This document shows positions 1-5,718 of a stretch of 18,077 nucleotides of DNA, one piece after another. Numbering within the stretch: the first letter of the stretch is position 1; the number at the start of each line of letters is the position of its first letter. The DNA lies in the NCBI GenBank assembly GCA_030147065.1, contig JASLAP010000355.1, forward strand, positions 1-18,077, written 5' to 3'. The notes beneath the pieces are model-generated. The model saw nothing but the letters and a program-made list of their open reading frames with translations. It did not search any database and was not told the origin of the DNA. The position numbers and the translations under genes were made by a program. The stretch comes from Pseudonocardia sp. (GTDB lineage Bacteria; Actinomycetota; Actinomycetes; Mycobacteriales; Pseudonocardiaceae).

Positions 1-300
1 GAGTGGGTGACCGACCTGCCGCCGGTGGAGACGACCTTCGACGGCCCGCTGGTCGAGGCGATGGCCGCGGCGCTGCTGGCCGAGGACCCGGGCGCGCAGA
101 CCGCGCCCTACATGCTCTCCGGCGGGACCGACGCCAAGGCCTTCGCCGAGCTCGGCATGCGCTGCTTCGGGTTCGCCCCGCTCCGGCTGCCGCCCGACCT
201 GGACTTCGCCTCGCTGTTCCACGGCATCGACGAGCGGGTGCCGGTGGACGCGCTGAAGTTCGGCGCCCGGGTCCTCGACCGGTTCCTGCGCTCGGTCTGA
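1..300 (+). CDS. M20-family metallopeptidase, C-terminal fragment (cut by window edge)
   Basis: The reading frame is already open at base 1, so this is the last ~99 residues of a longer protein; the GTG at 7 is internal. The visible part carries the C-terminal signature of M20/M25/M40 zinc hydrolases (dipeptidase, deacylase and DapE-like enzymes): a GGTDAK motif (about residues 41-46 of the fragment) where the family presents substrate- and metal-binding residues, followed by FGFAPL and HGIDERVPVDALKFGARV, where the family has the H-G-x-D/N-E-R segment. These enzymes hydrolyse amide bonds of peptides or N-acyl amino acids in the cytoplasm; the substrate cannot be read from the tail. The stop is 47 nt before the downstream SDR gene in the same direction, so the two may be co-transcribed. 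In other actinobacteria an M20 peptidase also sits near DUF5703 and uppP, which fits this context. Confidence 0.85.
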   Translation, partial: EWVTDLPPVETTFDGPLVEAMAAALLAEDPGAQTAPYMLSGGTDAKAFAELGMRCFGFAPLRLPPDLDFASLFHGIDERVPVDALKFGARVLDRFLRSV

Positions 301-347
301 ACACCCGGTCCGAACACGTCCGCGAGCTCTCGACGAGGAGTGGTTGC

Positions 348-1118
348 ATGGATCTGTCGAACAAGGTCGCCCTGGTCACCGGGGGTGGGTCCGGGATCGG
401 CGCGGCAGCCACCCGGATGCTGGCCGCGGCCGGTGCCCGGGTCGCCGTCGTCGACCTCGACGAGTCCGGGGCCAAGGCGGTGGCCGACGAGGTCGGGGGC
501 CTGGCGATCCCGGGCGACGTCGGTGTACCCGACGCCATGCAGACCATCGTGGACCAGGTCGAGGCGCACTTCGGCCGCCTCGACGTCGTCCTGCTCAACG
601 CCGGGATCACCGGCGGCCAGCCGGGCATCGACGAACTCGACCTGGAGAAGTACCGCACGTTGATGGCGGTGAACGTCGACCACGTGGTGTTCGGGCTGGT
701 CGCGGCGGTGCCGGCGCTGCGCCGGGCCGGCGGCGGTTCGATCGTGGCCACCGCGTCGCTGGCCGGGCTGGTGCCGGTGCCCGGCGGCGCGCTGTACGCG
801 CTGACCAAGCACGCCGTCGTCGGCTACGTCCGCTCGGCGGCCGCGCAGCTGGCCGGGGAGGGCATCCGGGTCAACGCGGTGTGCCCCGGTTTCGCCGACA
901 CCCCGCTGATCGCCGCGGCCAAGGACCGCTTCGCCGGCTTCCCGCTGCTGTCCGCGCAGGACGTGGCCGACGCCGTGCGGGGGATCCTGGAGCGCGGCGA
1001 GCCGGGGGAGTGCTGGTACGTGCAGCCCGGCCGCGAGCCCGGCCCGTACGGGTTCCGCGGGGTCCCCGGCCCGGCCGGCCACCAGCGCCCGCCGGACCGC
1101 GCCACCGACGACGTCTGA
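348..1118 (+). CDS. SDR-family NAD(P)-dependent oxidoreductase
   Basis: A 256-residue classical short-chain dehydrogenase/reductase of normal family length. The cofactor motif TGGGSGIG is at residues 11-18 and VVDLD at about 34-38; an acidic residue there usually means NAD(H) preference. The structural NAG motif is at 84-86. The catalytic residues are all present: Asn109, Ser137, and Tyr150 with Lys154 in YALTK. The VCPGF segment follows in the usual place. The ATG at 348 is chosen because a GAGGAG Shine-Dalgarno (335-340) sits 7 nt upstream and the glycine-rich motif then lies at the usual depth; the same frame extends further upstream but with no family similarity. The C-terminus ends in a Pro/Gly-rich tail. 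The substrate is unknown; the class covers many alcohols and ketones. It follows the M20 peptidase closely and is ended by a strong hairpin. Confidence 0.93.
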   Translation: MDLSNKVALVTGGGSGIGAAATRMLAAAGARVAVVDLDESGAKAVADEVGGLAIPGDVGVPDAMQTIVDQVEAHFGRLDVVLLNAGITGGQPGIDELDLEKYRTLMAVNVDHVVFGLVAAVPALRRAGGGSIVATASLAGLVPVPGGALYALTKHAVVGYVRSAAAQLAGEGIRVNAVCPGFADTPLIAAAKDRFAGFPLLSAQDVADAVRGILERGEPGECWYVQPGREPGPYGFRGVPGPAGHQRPPDRATDDV

Positions 1119-1123
1119 CCCCT

Positions 1124-1152
1124 GTCGTGGCGGGGCCCGGCCCCGCCACGAC
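1124..1152. terminator. Bidirectional hairpin terminator between convergent genes
   Basis: A perfect 13-bp inverted repeat: GTCGTGGCGGGGC at 1124-1136 and its complement at 1140-1152, with a 3-nt loop. It starts 5 nt after the SDR stop and ends 2 nt before the stop of the convergent DUF5703 gene. There is no T-tract, as is usual for high-GC actinobacterial terminators. Confidence 0.85.
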
Positions 1153-1154
1153 CG

Positions 1155-1406
1155 TCAGATCGTCGGTTCGGGCATCAGCCGGCCCGTGCGCTTGCGGCGC
1201 AGCCACACCTTGCGCACCCCGCCGGGGTAGAGCCGCACCCGGGACAGTTCCCAGCCGCCGAACTCGGCCTGGATGGCCAGCCGCACCGCCGCCGTCATCC
1301 GGGGAACGTCTCCGGGCAGCTGCACCGGGCGGTACTCCCACCCGGCATCGGGATTCCCCTCGCCGTCACCTGCGTCGACCGTGCCGGTCGAACCACCTCG
1401 TGCCAC
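1155..1406 (-). CDS. DUF5703 family small protein
   Basis: An 83-residue protein of unknown function resembling the actinobacterial DUF5703 family. The recognisable core is the C-terminal ~60 residues: WEYRPVQLPGDV, then a helix-like stretch (AVRLAIQAEF), GGWELSRVRLYPGGVRKVWL and a basic RRKRTGR tail. The N-terminal ~25 residues are Gly/Asp-rich, low in complexity and probably disordered. I chose the GTG at 1406 because GGAGG (1414-1418) lies 7 nt upstream; an in-frame GTG at 1421 would place that ribosome site inside the gene. No membrane segment or catalytic motif is visible. It lies downstream of the aldo/keto reductase on the same strand with a 151-nt gap, and it belongs to the conserved neighbourhood of M20 peptidase, aldo/keto reductase and uppP in this phylum. 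The molecular role is unknown. Confidence 0.8.
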   Translation of the reverse strand: MARGGSTGTVDAGDGEGNPDAGWEYRPVQLPGDVPRMTAAVRLAIQAEFGGWELSRVRLYPGGVRKVWLRRKRTGRLMPEPTI

Positions 1407-1410
1407 CGGC

Positions 1411-1494
1411 TCACCTCCCACCAGTCCGTCCCGGGTCGCGGTGCCGGTCCGCGCGGGCGCCGGCGTCGTCGATGAACTCCGGGTGAATCGGCAC
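1411..1494 (-). CDS. Possible 27-codon leader ORF before DUF5703 (weak)
   Basis: A GTG-started frame of 27 codons (peptide begins MPIHPEFIDDAG) whose TGA stop overlaps the GGAGGTGA ribosome-binding site of the DUF5703 gene. This geometry would allow translational coupling. A TAGGGT hexamer (1496-1501, minus strand) lies only 1 nt before the GTG, too close for a normal leaderless start, so the arrangement may be accidental. No family is recognised. The rest of the 1407-1557 gap shows nothing else. Confidence 0.2.
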   Translation of the reverse strand: MPIHPEFIDDAGARADRHRDPGRTGGR

Positions 1495-1557
1495 CACCCT
1501 ATGCCCGATTCCGGGACGCCGACCAGGTCCGCTGTGGTCCGGCAGCCGGGAACGGCC

Positions 1558-2502
1558 TCAGAACGGCCGGCTGACGTCGTCGAGCGCGGCGCGGATCTCG
1601 GGCGGCAGCAGCAGCGGCTCGGTCGCCACCGACGCGGACAGCTGGGCCGCGTCCCGGGCCCCGACGACCGCGGCCGCGATCCCCGGCCGGTCCCGCACCC
1701 AGGCCAGCGCCACCGCCAGCGGCGAGGTGCCCAGGCCGTCGGCCGCGGTGAGCACGGCGTGCACGATCCGGGCCGAGTGCTCGTTGCGCCGTGCCTCGAC
1801 GTAGGGGGCCAGCCGGGCCGAGGCGCCGCGCGAGTCGGCCGGGACGCCGCCGGAGTACTTCCCGGTCAGCACGCCGCGCCCGAGCGGTGCCCAGGCCAGC
1901 ACCCCGACGCCGTGGAACCCGGCGGCCGGCAGCAGGTCCGCCTCCGCCTCCCGGGCCAGCAGCGAGTACTCCACCTGCGCCGAGACCGGCACGCACACCG
2001 CCCCGATGGCGCGCGCCCGCTCGGCGGCGGTGGCCAGCTGCCAGCCCCGCGGCGCGACCAGCCCGGCGTAGCGGGCCCGCCCGGACAGCACCGCCACCTG
2101 CACCGCGGTCAGCGTCTCGTCCAGCGGCACCCGGCCGTCCGGGTCGGGGACCGCGGGCACCTGCCACAGGTCCAGGTGGTCGGTGCCGAGCTGGGCGAGG
2201 CTCGCGTCCAGGGCGGCGAGCAGCGCGCCGCGGGCCGGTTCGACGCCCGACGGCAGCGTCGTCCGGCCGGCGATCACCAGCTCGTCGCGGGCGACACCGG
2301 CGACCATCGCCTCGCCGAGCACCGCCTGCGCGGCGCCCCCGGCGTAGGCGTCGCAGGTCTCGACCAGCGTGCCGCCGGCATCGGCGAACGTCGTCAACTG
2401 GGCCGTCGCCGTGTCGAGGTCGGTACCGTCACCCCAGGTCAGGGTGCCCAGGCCGAGCCGGGACACGGACAGGCCGCTGGAGCCGACTCCTCGCCGCTGC
2501 AC
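1558..2502 (-). CDS. Aldo/keto reductase family protein with non-canonical active site
   Basis: A 314-residue protein with the (beta/alpha)8 aldo/keto reductase layout: GSSGLSVSRLGLGT at residues 7-20, VETCDAYAGG at 47-56, the LDLWQV strand at 110-115, GVLAWAPLGRGVLTGK around 200, and the C-terminal NADP-binding signature PLAVALAWVRDRPGIAAAVVG. Normal members use an Asp-Tyr-Lys-His tetrad. Here the Tyr aligns at 53, but the Asp position is Glu48, the Lys position (usually A-T-K) reads AGRT at 78-81, and the His position in DLWQVPA is Pro116. Catalysis by the standard mechanism is therefore doubtful; it may bind NADPH in another role or be a diverged subgroup. The GTG at 2502 is supported by a TAGGCT -10 hexamer 6 nt upstream, implying a leaderless mRNA. 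It diverges from uppP, as in related actinobacterial loci. Confidence 0.88.
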   Translation of the reverse strand: MQRRGVGSSGLSVSRLGLGTLTWGDGTDLDTATAQLTTFADAGGTLVETCDAYAGGAAQAVLGEAMVAGVARDELVIAGRTTLPSGVEPARGALLAALDASLAQLGTDHLDLWQVPAVPDPDGRVPLDETLTAVQVAVLSGRARYAGLVAPRGWQLATAAERARAIGAVCVPVSAQVEYSLLAREAEADLLPAAGFHGVGVLAWAPLGRGVLTGKYSGGVPADSRGASARLAPYVEARRNEHSARIVHAVLTAADGLGTSPLAVALAWVRDRPGIAAAVVGARDAAQLSASVATEPLLLPPEIRAALDDVSRPF

Positions 2503-2508
2503 GACAGG

Positions 2509-2514
2509 AGCCTA
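2509..2514 (-). promoter_or_regulatory. -10 hexamer for leaderless aldo/keto reductase mRNA
   Basis: TAGGCT on the minus strand ends 6 nt before the GTG start at 2502, so transcription would begin at or next to the start codon. No convincing -35 is visible; its expected position falls inside the terminal repeat of the adjacent element. Confidence 0.5.
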
Positions 2515-2517
2515 GGT

Positions 2518-2674
2518 CGTGTCCCGCGGATCAGGGACGAAGGGCTTCGTGATCCAGGTCGTTCCTGGCAAGGCGCCGGTACGAGCCGTCGTACTGGTTG
2601 TACCCGGTCGTGCCGGCAAACGCCGCCAGGGACGGTCTGGGCGCGAAGACCGAGTTCATGATCCGCGGGACGCG
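2518..2674. repeat. Inverted-repeat-bounded structured element, MITE-like
   Basis: CGTGTCCCGCGGATCA (2518-2533) is matched by its reverse complement at 2659-2674 with 15 of 16 positions paired; the inner 13 bp are perfect. The 125 bp between them are dense in small perfect hairpins: ACGAAG/CTTCGT (2537-2550), CCAGG/CCTGG (2554-2568), GTACGA/TCGTAC (2579-2594) and CGGC/GCCG (2614-2625). CAGGGAC also occurs twice in direct orientation (2532-2538, 2627-2633). The element fills nearly the whole divergent region between the aldo/keto reductase and uppP. It could be a miniature transposable element, an insertion-sequence remnant, or a structured RNA or regulatory region. No clear target-site duplication is seen at the outer ends. 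Confidence 0.5.
2531..2659 (-). CDS. Possible 42-residue small ORF inside the inverted-repeat element
   Basis: An ATG at 2659 opens a 42-codon frame (starts MNSVFAPRPSLAAFAG, ends DHEALRP) that begins in one terminal repeat and stops with a TGA lying in the other. Third positions are mostly G or C (about four in five), like real genes here, and the composition (several Tyr, Asn and Asp) is less Arg/Pro-biased than typical shadow frames. There is no obvious Shine-Dalgarno; the bases before the ATG are the terminal repeat itself. I do not recognise the peptide. It could be a remnant of a longer gene, for instance a transposase tail, rather than a translated product. Confidence 0.3.
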   Translation of the reverse strand: MNSVFAPRPSLAAFAGTTGYNQYDGSYRRLARNDLDHEALRP

Positions 2675-2705
2675 GCCTGGGCCGAGCCGCTCGTGACCGC
2701 CCCGG

Positions 2706-2711
2706 TACGGT
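2706..2711 (+). promoter_or_regulatory. -10 hexamer for leaderless uppP mRNA
   Basis: TACGGT ends 6 nt before the GTG of uppP. No Shine-Dalgarno lies between, so a leaderless transcript is the simplest reading. No good -35 match is visible. Confidence 0.5.
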
Positions 2712-2717
2712 CCGTCC

Positions 2718-3539
2718 GTGAGTTGGCTGGAAGTGATCGTTCTCGGCATCGTGCAGGGTCTGACGGAGTTCCTCCCGATCTCCTCGTCGGCCCACCTGCG
2801 GATCGTCTCCGCGGTGTTCTTCGGCGAGGACGCGGGTGCGGCGTTCACCGCGGTCACCCAGCTCGGCACCGAGGCCGCGGTGCTCGTCTACTTCGCCCGC
2901 GACATCGGGCGGCTGCTCTCGACGTGGTTCCGCGGCTTCACCGACGCCGAGATCCGGCGCACCGACGACTACCGGATCGCCTGGCTGGTGATCGTCGGCA
3001 CCATACCGATCGCGGTGCTCGGCGTGCTGTTCGAGGACCAGATCCAGACCGTGGCCCGCAACCTGTGGCTGATCGCCACCACGCTGATCGTGTTCGGGTT
3101 GCTGCTCGGGCTGGCCGAGCGGGTCGGCCGCAAGCGCATCGAGCTCAACGAGATCCGGCCCAGCGACGGCGTCGTGCTCGGCTTCGCCCAGGCCATGGCG
3201 CTGATCCCCGGGGTGTCCCGGTCCGGCGGCACGATCACCGCCGGGCTCTTCCTGGGGATGACCCGCCCGGCCATCGTGCGCTACTCGTTCCTGCTGGCCA
3301 TCCCGGCCGTGGTGGCCTCGGGCATCTTCCAGATCCCGGACGTGTTCGCCGGGGACGGGCCCAGCGGGCTGCAGATGACGGTGGCCACGGTGATCGCGTT
3401 CGTGATCGGCTACGCGGCGATCGCCTGGCTGCTGCGCTACGTCGAGCGGCACAGCGTCTACGTCTTCGTCTGGTACCGGGTGGCGCTGGGCATCGGGCTG
3501 CTCGTGGCGCTCAGCACCGGGGCGCTGGCCGCCATCTGA
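2718..3539 (+). CDS. uppP: Undecaprenyl-diphosphate phosphatase (UppP/BacA)
   Basis: A 273-residue polytopic membrane protein that removes a phosphate from undecaprenyl pyrophosphate, recycling the lipid carrier for peptidoglycan and other envelope polymers; loss of this family raises bacitracin sensitivity. Both family signatures are intact: QGLTEFLPISSSAH at residues 13-26, with the conserved Glu and the Ser-rich stretch, and PGVSRSGGT at 164-172, with the catalytic-site Arg and Ser. About seven or eight hydrophobic segments are apparent, for example around 90-105, 115-132, 181-200, 215-237 and 250-273. Length is normal. The GTG at 2718 gives a start right at the first hydrophobic helix and is preceded by a TACGGT hexamer rather than a Shine-Dalgarno. 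The histidine phosphatase gene follows after 27 nt, and the order uppP, phosphatase, DUF3090, SCO1664 is conserved in actinobacteria. Confidence 0.97.
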   Translation: MSWLEVIVLGIVQGLTEFLPISSSAHLRIVSAVFFGEDAGAAFTAVTQLGTEAAVLVYFARDIGRLLSTWFRGFTDAEIRRTDDYRIAWLVIVGTIPIAVLGVLFEDQIQTVARNLWLIATTLIVFGLLLGLAERVGRKRIELNEIRPSDGVVLGFAQAMALIPGVSRSGGTITAGLFLGMTRPAIVRYSFLLAIPAVVASGIFQIPDVFAGDGPSGLQMTVATVIAFVIGYAAIAWLLRYVERHSVYVFVWYRVALGIGLLVALSTGALAAI

Positions 3540-3552
3540 TCCGGTGCGCACG

Positions 3553-3558
3553 TAGGCT
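3553..3558 (+). promoter_or_regulatory. -10 hexamer before the histidine phosphatase
   Basis: TAGGCT ends 8 nt before the GTG at 3567, again without a Shine-Dalgarno. It would give a leaderless transcript independent of, or additional to, read-through from uppP. Confidence 0.45.
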
Positions 3559-3566
3559 CGGCGTTC

Positions 3567-4268
3567 GTGCCCACCGTCATCCTGCTCCGCCACGGCCGTT
3601 CCTCGGCCAACGTGGCGGGCGTCCTCGCCGGCCGCAGCCCCGGCGTCGAGCTCGACGAGACCGGGCGGTCGCAGGCCGAGAAGGTCATCGCCCGGCTCGA
3701 CGGGGTGCCGCTGGCCGCGATCGTGCACTCGCCGCTGGACCGGTGCGCGCAGACCGTCGCGCCGCTGGCCGCGGCCCGCGAGCTGACCCCGGTCGTCGAG
3801 CCCGACCTGGCCGAGGTCGACTACGGCTCGTGGACCGGCTCGGAGCTGAAGTCGCTGGCCAAGGAGCCCCTGTGGCGGGTGGTGCAGGCGCACCCGTCGG
3901 CCGCGGTGTTCCCGGACGGCGAGGGGCTGGCCGCGATGCAGGCCCGGGTGGTCGCCGCGATCCGCCGCCACGACGCCGCGGTCGCCGCCGAGCACGGCCC
4001 GAACGCGGTGTGGCTGGCCTGCAGCCACGGCGACCCGATCAAGTCGGTACTGGCCGACGCGCTGGCCACGCACCTGGACAACTTCCAGCGGATCGTGGTC
4101 GACACCTGTTCGATCAGCGTGATCAGCTACACCGAGACCCGGCCGTTCGTGGTCCGGGTCAACGACGTCGGCGGCGACGTGGCCGCGCTCATCCCGCCGC
4201 CGCCCAAGAAGCGCCGCCGGGCGGCCAAACCGCGCAGCTCCGACGCCGTTGTGGGCGGAACCACGTAG
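3567..4268 (+). CDS. Histidine phosphatase family protein (MSMEG_4193 type)
   Basis: A 233-residue member of the phosphoglycerate-mutase-like histidine phosphatase superfamily. The phospho-acceptor motif LLRHG is at residues 6-10 with catalytic His9. SPLDRCAQT (55-63) supplies an active-site Arg59. Glu83 in AEVDYG is in the proton-donor position, and SHGD at 153-156 gives the second His154. Neighbours and overall form match the actinobacterial MSMEG_4193 subgroup annotated as putative phosphomutase, whose substrate is not established. After the catalytic domain the protein ends in a Pro- and Lys/Arg-rich tail (PPPPKKRRRAAKPR, about 210-223) that is probably disordered. The GTG start places the RHG motif eight residues in, as usual. 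DUF3090 follows after 55 nt in the same direction. Confidence 0.93.
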   Translation: MPTVILLRHGRSSANVAGVLAGRSPGVELDETGRSQAEKVIARLDGVPLAAIVHSPLDRCAQTVAPLAAARELTPVVEPDLAEVDYGSWTGSELKSLAKEPLWRVVQAHPSAAVFPDGEGLAAMQARVVAAIRRHDAAVAAEHGPNAVWLACSHGDPIKSVLADALATHLDNFQRIVVDTCSISVISYTETRPFVVRVNDVGGDVAALIPPPPKKRRRAAKPRSSDAVVGGTT

Positions 4269-4307
4269 CCCGGGCGCACGCGGCGTGCCGTCCGCGCCCG
4301 GGTGGCC

Positions 4308-4313
4308 TACTCT
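4308..4313 (+). promoter_or_regulatory. -10 hexamer before DUF3090
   Basis: TACTCT ends 10 nt before the ATG at 4324, giving a predicted leader of only a few nucleotides. A GGAAGAG lies just 2-3 nt from the ATG, too close to act as a good Shine-Dalgarno. Confidence 0.45.
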
Positions 4314-4323
4314 CGGAAGAGTC

Positions 4324-4890
4324 ATGTCACGCGTCATCCACGTCTTCCGCCAGCCCGAGCGCTTCGTCGCCGGGACCGTCGGCGAGCCCGGCGACCGCTC
4401 CTTCTACCTGCAGGCGGTCGAGCAGGCCCGCACCATCAGCGTGCTGCTGGAGAAGCAGCAGGTCTCCGTGCTCGCCGAGCGCATGGCCGCGCTCCTGGAG
4501 GAGGTCGCCCGCCGGTTCGGCCCGGAAATCCCCGACGAACCCACGGGCACCGACCTCGACCCGCTGGCCGTGCCGCTGGAGGAGGAGTTCCGGGTCGGCA
4601 CCATGGGCCTGGGCTGGGACGCCGACTCCAAGTCGATCGTCGTCGAACTGCTCGCGGTGAGCGAGGAGGAGGTCGACGAGTCGGTGGTGCTCGACGACAC
4701 CGAGGAGGGCCCGGACGCGCTGCGCGTGTTCCTGTCCCCGGAGCAGGCCCGCGAGTTCACCGACCGGGCCGAACGGGTGGTCTCGGCCGGGCGCCCGCCG
4801 TGCCCGCTGTGCGCCGAGCCGCTCGACCCGGCCGGGCACGTCTGCATCCGGCTCAACGGCTACCACCAGAGGTCCCCGATCGGGGACTGA
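4324..4890 (+). CDS. DUF3090 family protein with C-terminal zinc-finger-like motif
   Basis: A 188-residue protein of the actinobacterial DUF3090 (TIGR03847) family; function unknown. It begins MSRVIHVFRQPERFVAGTVG, followed by GDRSFYLQA and a helical region (about 33-66) ending in EVARRFGPE. The middle (FRVGTMGLGWD, 89-99) and an acidic segment (113-130) lead to a C-terminal four-residue metal-site candidate: Cys160-x2-Cys163 and His172-x-Cys174, within PPCPLCAEPLDPAGHVC. No membrane segment or signal peptide is seen. I chose the ATG at 4324 over an earlier in-frame GTG (4249) because family members begin here and a -10 hexamer is just upstream; the earlier frame overlaps the histidine phosphatase. 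The last residues (SPIGD) are encoded by a 16-bp perfect palindrome. The SCO1664-family gene starts 17 nt downstream, so the pair is probably one transcript. Confidence 0.92.
   Translation: MSRVIHVFRQPERFVAGTVGEPGDRSFYLQAVEQARTISVLLEKQQVSVLAERMAALLEEVARRFGPEIPDEPTGTDLDPLAVPLEEEFRVGTMGLGWDADSKSIVVELLAVSEEEVDESVVLDDTEEGPDALRVFLSPEQAREFTDRAERVVSAGRPPCPLCAEPLDPAGHVCIRLNGYHQRSPIGD
4872..4887. repeat. Perfect 16-bp palindrome at the 3' end of the DUF3090 gene
   Basis: GTCCCCGATCGGGGAC is its own reverse complement. It ends immediately before the DUF3090 stop codon and 20 nt before the next gene's ATG. It could be a protein-binding site; as RNA it would form only a very tight hairpin. Its first 12 bases recur at 13895-13906, directly after the glpK hairpin. 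Confidence 0.6.
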
Positions 4891-4907
4891 CGCAGCACTG
4901 CGCCCAC

Positions 4908-5699
4908 ATGGACCCTCGCGACCCCGCCGTGCCCGTCGTCCTGAGCCGCGGCCGGTTGGAGATCACCGGTCGGCTGGTCGACGCCTCGAACGCGACGCTG
5001 TTCGGCACGGCCACCCTGGACGGCACCGAGCTGGAGTGCGTCTACAAGCCGGTGCGCGGGGAGCGGCCGCTGTGGGACTTCCCGGACGGGACCCTGGCCG
5101 GCCGTGAGGTCGCCTCGTTCCTGATCTCCGAAGCGGCCGGCTTCCACGTCGTCCCGCAGACCGTGTTGCGCGACGGGCCGTTCGGCCCGGGCATGGTGCA
5201 GGCCTGGGTGGAGACCTCCGAGCGCGAGCTGGTCGAGGTCTGCGAGCCGGCGGCGGTGCCGCCGGGCTGGCTGGGCGTGCTGCGGGCCCGCGGCGACCGC
5301 GGGGAGCCGGCCGTGCTGGTGCACGCCGATGTGCCGGAGCTGCAGGCCATGGCGGCGTTCGACGTGGTCACCAACAACGCCGACCGCAAGGGCGGGCACG
5401 TGCTGGCCGGCACCGACGGCAACGTCTACGGCGTCGACCACGGGCTGTGCCTGCACACCGAGGACAAGCTGCGCACCGTGCTCTGGGGCTGGGTCGGCCG
5501 CCCGCTGCCCGAGGACGTCGTGGACGCGCTCAAGCGGCTGCGCACCGAGCTCGACGGCGCTCTGTCCGGCGTCCTCGCCGAGCACATCACGCGGCGGGAG
5601 ATCCGGAAGCTGAACCGCCGGGTCGACGCGCTGCTGGCCGACCCCTGCTACCCCGGCCCGAACGGGCGCGGCCCGGCGATCCCGTGGCCGGCCTTCTGA
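4908..5699 (+). CDS. SCO1664 family protein (PI3/4-kinase-like fold)
   Basis: A 263-residue member of the actinobacterial SCO1664 family (TIGR03843), distantly related to the phosphatidylinositol-3/4-kinase-like and HipA fold. The kinase-type landmarks are readable: a beta-hairpin with CVYKPVRGE (44-52), where Lys47 would contact ATP phosphate; the catalytic-loop motif FDVVTNNADRKGGH at 151-164, with the D-x(n)-N-D-R-K pattern; and VDHG at 176-179 in the DFG-like metal-binding position. The substrate is not known. It is probably cytoplasmic, with no membrane segment. The ATG at 4908 lacks a clear Shine-Dalgarno; coupling to DUF3090 (17-nt gap) or a short leader is likely. In many actinobacteria this gene is next to mshC (mycothiol synthesis), but here the following gene is an unrelated convergent transporter, 19 nt away. 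Confidence 0.92.
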   Translation: MDPRDPAVPVVLSRGRLEITGRLVDASNATLFGTATLDGTELECVYKPVRGERPLWDFPDGTLAGREVASFLISEAAGFHVVPQTVLRDGPFGPGMVQAWVETSERELVEVCEPAAVPPGWLGVLRARGDRGEPAVLVHADVPELQAMAAFDVVTNNADRKGGHVLAGTDGNVYGVDHGLCLHTEDKLRTVLWGWVGRPLPEDVVDALKRLRTELDGALSGVLAEHITRREIRKLNRRVDALLADPCYPGPNGRGPAIPWPAF

Positions 5700-5718
5700 G
5701 CCGGGCACGGCCCACGGA

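Noticed and set aside
3..347. N-terminal extension of the SDR across the M20 peptidase tail
   Set aside because: The extension is an out-of-frame reading of the peptidase gene. The ATG at 348 has a good ribosome site and the normal SDR N-terminus.
2439..4337. 632-codon open frame on the minus strand opposite uppP and the histidine phosphatase
   Set aside because: Composition is dominated by Arg, Gly, His and Asp with repeated HPGDQ/RGHH-type strings, typical of an antisense shadow in high-GC DNA. The plus-strand genes have full family signatures.
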